Source: Mesorhabditis belari
Lineage: Eukaryota > Nematoda > Chromadorea > Rhabditida > Rhabditidae
Reading direction: 5' to 3'
Assembly: GCA_958450365.1 (NCBI GenBank)
Contig: CAUEEP010000934.1
Location: 1,627,001 to 1,691,000 of the forward strand
DNA: 64,000 nucleotides
The notes under the pieces were generated by a model. The model was not told the origin of the DNA. It was given only the letters and a program-made list of their open reading frames with translations, and made no database searches. Of the stretch, positions 51,015-60,300 are shown in pieces. Position numbers and translations under genes: made by a program. The first letter of the stretch is position 1, and every line of letters begins with the position of its first letter.

Positions 51015-54000
51015 CAATAAAAGTGTATCCTCTAACTCATATTCTTTACTTCTTTACCTAGTCCTGGGTAAAGAAGTAAAGAAATCGACAAGAAAAAATA
51101 GATTTCGGAGCGGGGATTGAACCCTTGACCTTTCTGGCTTTCTGGCTTTCTTTAATACATCTTTAACGTACAAGACAGTACCTTTAACGTACAAGACAAT
51201 ACCCTAACATACAGTACAATACCTTTAACGTACAATACAATACCTTTAACGTACAATCCAATATCCTAACATACAGTACAATTCCTTTAACGTACAATCC
51301 AATATCCTAACATACAGTACAATTTCTTTAACGTACAATCCAATATCCTAACATACAGTACAATTCCTTTAACGTACAATACAATTCCTTTAACGTACAA
51401 TCCAATATCCTAACATACAGTACAATTCCTTTAACGTACAATACAATTCCTTTAACGTACAATCCAATATCCTAACATACAGTACAATTCCTTTAACGTA
51501 CAATACAATTCCTTTAACGTACAATCCAATATCCTAACATACAGTACAATTCCTTTAACGTACAATACAATTCCTTTAACGTACAATCCAATATCCTAAC
51601 ATACAGTACAATTCCTTTAACGTACAATAAAATACCCTTAACACTAAATGTTGAAAAACCCTCGTCGAGCTCGTCAGCTAACCCTTGACCTTTTAATTCA
51701 TCTTTTGATTAAGAGACAACGACCACCTAACCAGTCAACCATTTGACAACAAGTGGAGACTGTTAAAAAGTGGATTACAATCCAATCTTAGGCCCCAAGC
51801 TCTCCAATTCGAGCAGTTGCTGACGGTCGAGCTTCATCAGCGCAAAGTTCAATCTCTATAAAATCCGCAAAGAATTCTCTCAACAATAACCTCCTTCAAT
51901 CAATGTCAAATCTTCGGAAATCACTTACAAAAAATCAGGTCAATCAAAAGTTAAAGCTAAAGTTGAAAAGAAATCTTTAGACTTCAGAGAAATCCAGCAT
52001 CGCTCAATTGGAGGAAGTTCAACAAGCAAAGGTTTACTTTACAAGACCAAATTTGATACAACTATCGTAATCCTCTAGTTGCCGTAATCTTCTAGTTACC
52101 GTAACCCTCTAGTTACTGTAATCCTCTAGTTACAGTAGCCCTTTAGCTATCGTAATCCTCTAGCTACTGTAAACCTCTAGTTACTGTAATCCTCTAGTTA
52201 CAGTAGCCCTTTAGCTATCGTAATCCTCTAGCTACTGTAAACCTCTAGTTACTGTAATCCTCTAGTTACCGTATTCGCTTTCTCTCTCTTTCTCTTTCTC
52301 TCTCTTTCTCTTTAACCTTTTTGGCTAACTTCAATCTAAATCTATAGACAGTAATATTGTGAAATAATGATTTAGGAAATGAATCCATCAAGTTCTCCAT
52401 CAGCCAGCCAATCAACCTCTTCATCTTCAACGGCTTCAAGTCCACAAGAACCAACAGGTACAATCAGAAAGTTGGATATAAAGAGACAATCTTAAATCTC
52501 TACGGTACGGTAGACAGATTACGGTAGACAGATTACGGCAGACAAGAAGCATTCAAAGCTAGAGAACTAAGTACTTCAGGAAACACTTCTTGGTTCAATC
52601 GATCCACTCCAAAACCTCCCATCGAGCCACTCACTGGAATCTCTAAACCTTTATTCTCTTCCACCTCATCACTGCCACCATTGAAGTAATTTCAAAAACT
52701 TTAATAGACATTTACTTTGTGTTTTGCTTTGTAAAGATAACCTTTCTATTGCAATGAATTGTAGTTAAAGTGAAGGAAAGTCAAGGAAAGTCAAGTCAAT
52801 CAAGTTCCTTTTCCAGTGCTCCATCTTTGCCACCAATAGGCCGATCGCTTGGACTGCGCTCAATTGCTGCTCTTGATTTCAACGAAAGTGAGTGGCAAGA
52901 TAGATCTTTTCTAGTATTTTGATAAATTCTTCAAGAGCTTTAAAGCCAACTCCTCCTAGAGCTTTAACGCTAACTCCTTCTAGAGCTTTAAAGCTAAACC
53001 CTTCTAGAGCTTTAAAGCTAACTCCTTCTAGAGCTTTAAAACTAAATTCTTCTAGAGCTCGAATCTTCAAGTGACTCAGAAGCTGATGAATCAGAAGAAA
53101 GAAAGAAGAAAGAAAGAGAAGAAAGAAATCAGAACATAGAATTGGCTTCACTCAGCTCAACAAATTCAACTCTAGCAGATTCACCAAAATCGAAAAGAGG
53201 AATTGGTACAAAGAGTGAAACTTCACCCCAAACTACAGAGAAATGTTCGTTCGGTTTTAGACTTTCAAATCTTAAATAAGAAAGTAGAAGATAAGGAAGG
53301 GGAAGGTAAGGAAGAAGATAGGGAAGGGGAAGATAAGGAAGGGGAAGATAAGGAAGGGAAGATAAGGAAGAAGATAAGGAAGGGGAAGATAAGGAAGGGG
53401 AAGATAAGGAAGGGGAAGATAAGGAAGGGGAAGATAAGGAAGAGGAAGATAAGGAAGGAGAAGATAAGGAAGGAGAAGATAAGGAAGGGGAAGATAAGGA
53501 GGACAAAGACAAGGAAGTAGAAGACAAGGAAGTAGAAGCTAAGGAAGGGGAAGATAAGGAAGAAGATAAGAAAGATAGAAAGTTATAAGCTAATATTTCA
53601 GCCTCACTTTCAGCCTCAAACGATGAACAAAAAGAGCCAAATGCCGAGCGAGTTCAAGTCGAAGAAATTGAAGGTTTATATTCGTTATTACTCAAAAAAA
53701 ACAAGTGCCAGCAGGTGTGCGTTTATGTTTAGAACACAAAGTACAAGGTTTGGTATTAGTTAGTTTGTAAATAAGTCTTTTTGAGTCGATTGGTGTGTTA
53801 GATAGCCCAGAAACGCGACTTTTACGGGAGAAATTCAATTTTTTAGTTTATTCATGCAATTTTTTAGCTTTCTCACAGCCTTTCTTTGAAGAAAACGTGA
53901 AAAAAGGGCAAAATCAAGCACAAACTACAGAAAATTACTATACTTTGGTGTTCTTTTGTACTTTTGTACTTTTGTACAAGGAGATTTCAGTAGACGAAGA

Positions 54001-54064
54001 GTTGGCCGAGTTTGATGTTGATGATCTTCTTCAATCCGATGCTGCATCGAGTATCTCTTTTTGA
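47464..54064 (+). CDS. LisH-domain protein, OFD1/FOP-like N-terminus
   Basis: Likely centriole/basal-body or cytoskeletal protein by domain, function unproven. Exons: 47464-47550, 48342-48411, 48500-48588, 49112-49210, 50605-50802, 51792-51938, 51981-52031, 52376-52457, 52580-52685, 52817-52887, 53056-53205, 53602-53673, 53802-54064; about 494 aa in phase. Residues 1-50 ([19 protein letters not shown], then REAVMRML and RPYPVLSEN) resemble the TOF region of OFD1/FOP. Residues 53-82 ([20 protein letters not shown]) are a LisH dimerisation motif. The C-terminal half is Ser/Pro-rich and charged, with a [17 protein letters not shown] acidic-basic patch, and ends [21 protein letters not shown] five bases before ATG suggests trans-splicing. 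The last exon is drawn as one block; a short intron inside 53850-53990 is possible because that stretch is unusually Phe/Tyr-rich. Introns are filled with 12-bp, CAGA and 60-bp arrays and LINE debris. Confidence 0.7.
47770..47945. repeat. Dispersed 165-bp repeat, copy 2
   Basis: Partner of 18045-18212 (TTTGCCAGATCGCGAGCGAT, GGGTCGGTGAATCGATTGGA). First intron of the LisH gene. Confidence 0.7.
48057..48275. repeat. CAGA/CAGG microsatellite
   Basis: Tetranucleotide tract; Cys/Leu/Val/Ser frames on the minus strand are artefacts. Confidence 0.9.
48625..49075. repeat. 12-bp array AGGAAGCTAGAA
   Basis: About 36 units in the LisH gene intron; the Ser/Phe/Leu-rich minus-strand frame is an artefact. 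Confidence 0.9.
49222..49361. mobile_element. Hairpin element copy
   Basis: GTACTTTGTGCTTTGTGCTG at left, ACTTTTGAGCACAAAGTC at right; inner CACCCTTTCTAGCGAATTGG and AGTTCACCAGAAAAGTG. Confidence 0.6.
49560..50230 (-). pseudogene. RTE-like LINE, C-terminal end of reverse transcriptase ORF
   Basis: Minus strand in three frames: [54 protein letters not shown], then [17 protein letters not shown]. The YGTETW, GHIARR-type and RDRxxW order is the standard C-terminus of this LINE group. Frameshifted, intronic in the LisH gene, opposite strand. Confidence 0.75.
50268..50545. repeat. Segmental duplication, copy 1
   Basis: Shares TTTCAAATCAAATTTCTAAA, GGGATTATAAAAAGCTAGAG, GTCAAGCTACTTTTTGAAGC and CTGCACTAGAAAGGAT with 56170-56567. 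Contains a hairpin-family arm. Confidence 0.8.
50950..51015. repeat. TCTC microsatellite
   Basis: Polypyrimidine TCTCTTTC tract. Confidence 0.8.
51110..51760 (-). repeat. tRNA-like sequence split by a composite array
   Basis: Minus strand: GACTGGTTAGGTGGTCGTTG near 51740 and GGGTTCAATCCCCGCTCC near 51120 look like the two halves of a tRNA-like sequence. AACCCTTGACCTTT stands at both junctions (about 51129 and 51682). The array between has units TTTAACGTACAATACAATTC and AATATCCTAACATACAGTAC, giving a 61-bp higher-order period. Confidence 0.55.
52060..52275. repeat. 17-bp array TAATCCTCTAGTTACCG
   Basis: Units AATCCTCTAGTTACTGT and CCCTTTAGCTATCGT; same family as 58565-58700 and 59040-59960. 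Confidence 0.8.
52890..53055. repeat. 31-bp array TTCTAGAGCTTTAAAGCTAA
   Basis: Five units in the LisH gene intron ending at the next exon acceptor TTCTAG, which is itself part of the last unit. Confidence 0.8.
53280..53585. repeat. 12-bp purine array GGGGAAGATAAG
   Basis: About 25 units, purine-only strand; Lys/Glu-rich and Ser/Pro-rich frames are artefacts. Intron of the LisH gene. Confidence 0.85.
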
Positions 54065-54065
54065 T

Positions 54066-54680
54066 AAAGAATAACAGATAAAGAGTTACAGATAAAGAAT
54101 TATAGATAAAGAATTACTGATAAAAAGTTACTGATAAAGAATTACAGATAAGGAGTTACAGATAAAGAGTTACAGATAAAGAATTACTGATAAAGAACTA
54201 CAGATAAAGAATTACAGATAAAGAATTACAGATAAAGAATTACAGATAAAGAATTACAAATAAAGGGTTACAGATAAAGAATTACAGATAAAGAGTTACA
54301 AATAAAGGGTTACAGATAAAGAGTTACAGATAAAGAATTACTGATAAAAAGTTACTGATAAAGAATTACAGATAAGGAGTTACAGATAAAGAGTTACAGA
54401 TAAAGAATTACTGATAAAGAACTACAGATAAAGAATTACAGATAAAGAATTACAGATAAAGAATTATAGATAAAGAGTTACAGATAAAGAATTACTGATA
54501 AAGAACTACAGATAAAGAATTACAGATAAAGAATTACAGATAAAGAATTATAGATAAAGAGTTACAGATAAAGAATTACTGATAAAAAGTTACTGATAAA
54601 GAATTACAGATAAGGAGTTACAGATAAAGAGTTACAGATAAAGAATTATAGATAAAGAATTACTGATAAACATTTACAGA
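54066..54680. repeat. 14-bp array ACAGATAAAGAATT after the LisH stop
   Basis: About 43 units starting two bases after the stop codon, with a higher-order repeat of about 240 bp (54110-54345 versus 54345-54600). It would form the 3' UTR or immediate flank. Confidence 0.9.
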
Positions 54681-54799
54681 TATGCTTCTTTAATTTGGTC
54701 ACCTATTTCTAAGTCCCTAAGCGACAAAATTGAAAATGAAACTTTTCTCAATTAAAACCTTAGAACAGCGTCTCAATTAAAACCTTAGAACAGCGCTAT

Positions 54800-55600
54800 C
54801 ATAGATTTGGTTGAGTGCGGTTCAAATACGGTTCTTTTTAGATCCAATACGGTTCCCATACAGTTCTTTTTAGATATTTTTAGATTTAGATTTAGATCAC
54901 GGTTCCGATTTTCATCTCTTTCATCGATTTTCATCTTTTGACGACTCAAAAATGATCATTTCAAGAAATACATATAAAAATAAGTGAAAAGTCAAAGAAA
55001 AACGCGCTGGAAAAGAAATTTTTTTTTCAGGGAAGTCTTCACAACCCTAAAGGACAACAACGGCACAAGAACCAACTCAAGAGCGGCGATGGAGAAGATT
55101 GTCCAAGACTTCTACACCGACCTCTACTCGTCGACAGGCACCCACCCACCACCGCAAGTGCCAGCTGCCACAGAAAAAAATACCGACAGTCCTCCCAGCC
55201 GAAATCAGAGCAGCCATCGCCACCATCAAGACTGGAACAGCACCAGGGCCAGACTACATCAAGATAGAGCTACTCAAGGCTTCTTTTTAGATCCAATACG
55301 GTTACGGTTCCAATACGGTTCTTTTTTTTGATCTAATACGGTTCCAATACGGCTCTTTTTTTTATCTAATACGGTTCCAATACAGCTCTTTTTTTGATTC
55401 CAATACGGTTCCAATACGGTTCTTTTTTTGATCTAATACGGTTCCAATACGATTCCAATACGGTTCCAATACGGTTCCAATACGGTTTTTTTTGATCTAA
55501 TACGGTTCTTTTTTGATCTAATACGGTTCCAATACAGCTCTTTTTTTGATCTAATACGGTTCCAATACGGTTCCAATAGTAAAAATTGTAAAAGGAAAAC
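54800..55600. repeat. ATACGGTTCCAATACGGTTC array around a LINE fragment
   Basis: Units ATCTAATACGGTTCCAATAC on both sides (54820-54900; 55285-55575) of the reverse transcriptase fragment. Confidence 0.8.
54937..55285 (+). pseudogene. RTE-like LINE reverse transcriptase fragment, second copy
   Basis: Nearly identical to 46245-46490 (RTNSRAAMEKIVQDFYTDLY, AAIATIKTGTAPGPDYIKIE) but with about 90 extra bases in front coding FREVFTTLKDN. Both copies begin in TTTTGACGACTCAAAAATGA. Its 3' end breaks off inside an array unit. Confidence 0.75.
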
Positions 55601-55609
55601 ATCAAAACC

Positions 55610-56169
55610 CTCTTTTTAAAAATTTTTTTCGGCTAAACTCGAGGCTTTTGGTGACCCTAGTCCCTAGTCACCAAAAGTCACTAAAAGCTCTTTTATCTTG
55701 TATCCCGAATCTGCTTTCTCTAAATCCTCTAGATCTCTAGCTTTTTTTGTAAATCGTGTGATTAAAGTTTGGAATGCCCTTCCCGACAAGTTGCGTTTGA
55801 ACTCCACCGTGTCTGATTTTAAAAGGGCTACTTCGTTGCATTTTAAGTGACTTTGTCATCTTTTATCCATATTGGAACGATATTGGAACCATTTTCGAAC
55901 CATCTCGAACCATCGAAACCATTTCGAACCATATTGGAACCATATCTAGTACATTTTTCATGTCGTTTTCGCACTTTATTTCTTTCTAAATAAAGTATTT
56001 AAAGTATATAAACATTTATAAACATTTATAAACATTTATAAACATTTATAAACAATTCCAAACAATTCCAAACAATTCCAAACAATTTCCCCAGTTTTAC
56101 AAGTCTTTATTTCAAATTTAAAACCAGAAAACCAAAGAAAAATCACAAAGAATACCCAACTAATCGATT
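55610..56169. other. Intergenic, short repeats and a LINE-like tail
   Basis: At 55735-55850 a plus-strand block reads IVKVWNALPDKLRLNST and FKRATSLHFK, resembling the end of a jockey/CR1-type reverse transcriptase (WNxLP). Then GAACCATTTCGAACCAT units (55865-55945) and AAACATTTAT / AAACAATTCC units (55990-56085). Confidence 0.55.
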
Positions 56170-56567
56170 TTTAAAGTTTCAAATCAAATTTCTAAAGCTT
56201 TTGTGCTATTCTAAAGTTATTTGGGATTATAAAAAGCTAGAGAGAAAAAGGAAAAACCCGTAAATATTGAAGAAAAACAAGAATTGAACAAGAGAACAAG
56301 AATTGAACAAGAATTGAACAAGAATTCAACAAGAATTCAACAAGAATAGAACAAAAAAATGAAAGAAAAGCTAAGCACAGAATAAAATTCGAGTCAAGCT
56401 ACTTTTTGAAGCTTTTAAACATCTTTCTAATGCATTAAATTCTTCATTTCTTTCTTTATTTCTTCTTTATTTCTTTTTTATTTCATTTTCTTTAAGCTAA
56501 AGAGAAAAATGAAGTATTTACTGCACTAGAAAGGATGTGTTTACAAGTTTAAGCACAAAGTACAAGC
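56170..56567. repeat. Segmental duplication, copy 2
   Basis: Partner of 50268-50545, expanded by AACAAGAATTGAAC units near 56280-56345. Ends in a hairpin-family arm (GTTTAAGCACAAAGTAC type). Confidence 0.8.
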
Positions 56568-56669
56568 TAGAAAGCAAAAGGAATAACATTTTATAATGAA
56601 ATTTCTTATTTTTGAATCGAATAGAATCGAAATTGATCGAAAAAAAGCAAAAAAAGCAAAAAACGAATG

Positions 56670-57290
56670 AAAATGTTTTCTAAAACATGTCTACCGTAAT
56701 CTTGTCTTTATTTTGTCGTAATTTCTACCGTAATCTTGTCTTTATTTTTATTTAATTCATTCACTTTTTGGGAGTGGGACAAATGCGACCTTTTTTTGCG
56801 CACCTGGACATTTGCGCACCTTTTTTTTGCTGGAAAAGGCCTTAGGAAAGGTCGTAGAGCTTCAAAAATGTTTTCATATAGGGGAATCGTATGCGTAGAT
56901 TCCGAATTTCGACAAATCACACCTCACTGACACGTCAAATTTGGGCTAAGAGGCAAAAACTACGCAACTTAACGCTTTTCCGCAGTTTTTGCCTTTTAGC
57001 CCAAATTTGACGTGTCAGCGAGGTCTGATTTGTCGAAATTCGGAATCTACGCATACGATTCCCTTCTATGAAAACATTTTTGAAGCTCTACGGCCTTTCC
57101 TATGGCCTTTTCCAGCAAAAAAAAGGTGCGCAAATGTCCAGGTGCGCAAAAAAAGCTCGCATTTGTCCCACCCCCCAAAAATGTTTTCTAAAACGTGTCT
57201 ACCGTAATCTTGTCTCTATTTTGTCGCAATTTCTACCGTAATCTTGTCTATTTTTCTTGTCTTGTTCTATTTTTATTTACATTCATTCAC
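56670..57290. mobile_element. Foldback (56766-57178) between about 95-bp direct repeats
   Basis: Arms of about 200 bp pair along GTGGGACAAATGCGA, TGCGCACCTGGACATTTGCG, GAATCGTATGCGTAGATTCC and CCCAAATTTGACGTGTCAG. Both sides carry AATGTTTTCTAAAACRTGTC and CTACCGTAATCTTGTC twice, then ATTCATTCAC. Confidence 0.8.
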
Positions 57291-57366
57291 TTTTTTTTTC
57301 TTTTTCTATTTTCCAATCTTTTTTCTATCTTTTTAAATGTTTTAGAAAACGCAATTCGTTTAAAAA

Positions 57367-60300
57367 CTATACAATTTCATTCTCCAATAACCCTTTTCCC
57401 TCAAAATCCCCTCCAATCTCTCCATCTTCTCCATTGTCTGTCCACGAATCATTCTCTAACGCTTGCTCTGTGAGGAGACGAAGCTTTTCTTTGTGCTCTT
57501 CTCGTTCCTAAATACAATAATCATTTAAATCTGTGGAATTAATCACTTGTATAGTAGAATTAATAGACATAAAATAGAAAAATTCAAGCCCCGAATCTAA
57601 TTCCATCATTTTCTCGGTTTTTTCTTCGCCGATTTCTTTGAAATTTGCTTGCTTGGCTTGGCTTGGATTGGCTTGGATTGGTTTGGCTTGAGTTGGCTTG
57701 GCTTGACTTGGCTTGGCTTGGCTTGGGTCGGCTTGACTTTTCAATTGTGTCTACAATAGATGATCGACAGCTTGTAGGTAATCTACAGTCCACAGCTTGT
57801 AGACAATCTACAGTCCCCAGCTTGTCTACAATCCACAGCTTGTAGGCAATCTACAGTCCACAGCTTGTAGACAATCTACAATCAACAGCTTGTAGACAAA
57901 ATTTTACAAGAACGTATGTAGACAAACGGACAAGAAACCAAAATTGAACAAAAAACGACCGAGAAAACGATGGAATTAAGTTCAGCTTGAAATTTCTAAA
58001 GAAATTTCCTATGTCTAGTACAGGTTGTTTCAAAAGAAATCTGAGCCAAGCTGAGCCAAGCTGAGCCAATCTGGACCAAGCTGAGCCAATCTGGACCAAG
58101 CTGAGCCAATCTGGACCAAGCTGAGCCAATCTGGACCAAGCTGAGCCAAGTTGAGCCAAGTGGAGCCAAGCTGAGCCAAGTGGAGCCAATCTGGACCAAG
58201 TTGAGCCAAGCTGAGCCAAGCTGAGCGAGCTTTGGATTCGAATGAAGCCAACTTTAGAATAGTATATGAAAAGTTAAAAAATTGAATCGATTCAGGGTAC
58301 TTAAGCTTAAGATCCTCAGAAAAATCAGAATTTTGGCCAATCAATTCCCAATTTTGGCCAATTAATTCAATTTTAATACTTACTTGATGCGTGAATCTCC
58401 TCACAAACAGATTTCTCATCAAATTTCCGATCATTGTTGGTCGATCATCAACTGGATTTGGTTTCTTGATTGATGAGCTCCAATCTTGGCTACCGAAGAG
58501 TGACTGAAAGCTCGAGTTGAAGGAAAATTGGCGGAAAAGCTTTCGGAAAAGCAATGGAAAGATATTTCGCTCAATTCCTCAGCTACAGTAGCCCTTTATC
58601 TATCGTAATCCTTTAGTTAACGTAGTCCTTTGGCTACAGTAATCCTCAGTTACCGTAATCCTCTAGCTACCGTAATCCTCCAGCTACAGTACTACAATCA
58701 AACAGCCCAAACAATTCCTAAACTCGCCCCAAGAAACCAGAACAATTCAGTGCACCAGAAAGCGCATGTTTAGCTAGATTTGAGCCAAAACTCGATCACC
58801 AACCATTTCCTGTGTCTTCGACAGCAAAATCGCTCTTCTCCTCCTCTCGATCGCACTTCCACTCCTCGCTCTGCCACCACCATTTCCCATCTGAATATTC
58901 TCTCCAGCTGTCCCACTTCCACTCTCGCTTCCCCTCCTTTCTCTCCCATTTTCTTGTCTTTTTCTTTTTCGTCCTAATTTGAGTTTATCTGGATACATAT
59001 CGTTGATGTGATTGATGAAGGGAAGAGCGGAGCCTAGAAATATTTGTTTTAGCTACCGTAATCCTCTAGCGACCGTAATCCCCTAGCTACAGAGCCCTTT
59101 AGCTATCGTAATCCTCTAGCAACCGTAATCCTCTAGCTACAGAGCTCTTTAGCTATCGTAATCCTCTAGCTACAGAGCCCTTTAGCTATCGTGATTCTCT
59201 AGCTACCGTAACCCTCTAGATACCGTAGCTCTTTAGATACCGTAATCCTCTAGTTACAGTAGCTCTTTACCGTAGTAGCTACCGTAATCCTTTAGTTAAT
59301 CCTCTCTCTACTTGGGGCTACAGTAATCCTCTCTCTAGTTACCGTAATTCCCTAGATACAGGAATCCTCAGTACCGTAACCCTCTGGAAACCGCAAACCT
59401 TCAGCTACAGTAATCCTCAGTTACCGTAATCCTTTGGATACCGTAATTCTCTAGATACAGTAGCCGTTAGCCACCATAATCCTCTAATTACCGTAATCTT
59501 TTAGCTACAATAGTTCTTTAGCTACCATAATTCTCTAGTTCTCGTAATCCTTTAGGTACTCTAGACTGTAACTACCGTAATCCTTCAGCTACAGTAATCC
59601 TCAGCTACCGTAATCCTCTAGTTATCGTAACCCTCTAGATACCGTAGCTCTTTAGATACCGTAACCATCAGCTACCGTAATCCTCAGCTACCGTAATCCT
59701 CTAATTACCGTAACCCTTTGGCTACAGTGGTTCTTTAGCTACCGTAATCCTCTAGATACAGTAGTCCTTTAGCTACAGTAGTTCTTCAGCTACAGTAATC
59801 CTTAGCAATCGTAATTCTTTGGCTACAGTAACCCTCAGCGCTACCATAATTCTCTAGTTCTCGTAATCCTTTAGGTACTCTACAACTACCGTAATCCTTT
59901 AACTAAAATAAATATCCAGTTATCGTAATTCTCTAGTTACCCTTTTCCTTATTTTTCTCACCTCCTAAAAAGATGATTGTGAAGAGAATCAAAAAAAGAG
60001 TTGTTGTAAGGAGAACGCTTTTCGTTTCTTTATCAATGTCCAGATAAAGAGCCAGCGCGAAACAGACAGCACCTCGCATTCCTGAAGACAAAAAGATATT
60101 CAAGATTCACAGCTACTTTGTAGATATGGCCAAATCGCGAACTTATTTACTTAGACGCTTTTTAGACGCTTCTTAGACGTTCCACGTTTTTAGGCATATT
60201 GTAAAGCAAAAAAATTGACCAGTTTGTATAAGGTTTTGTCTAGAAAATAGGCAATTGATTAAAGTGATGTGAAGTTAGAACTTTTGAAATTAGTTTACTA

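Noticed and set aside
53129..53527. 132-aa Ser/Leu/Pro-rich frame, minus strand
   Set aside because: Antisense of the purine array and of a true LisH-gene exon.
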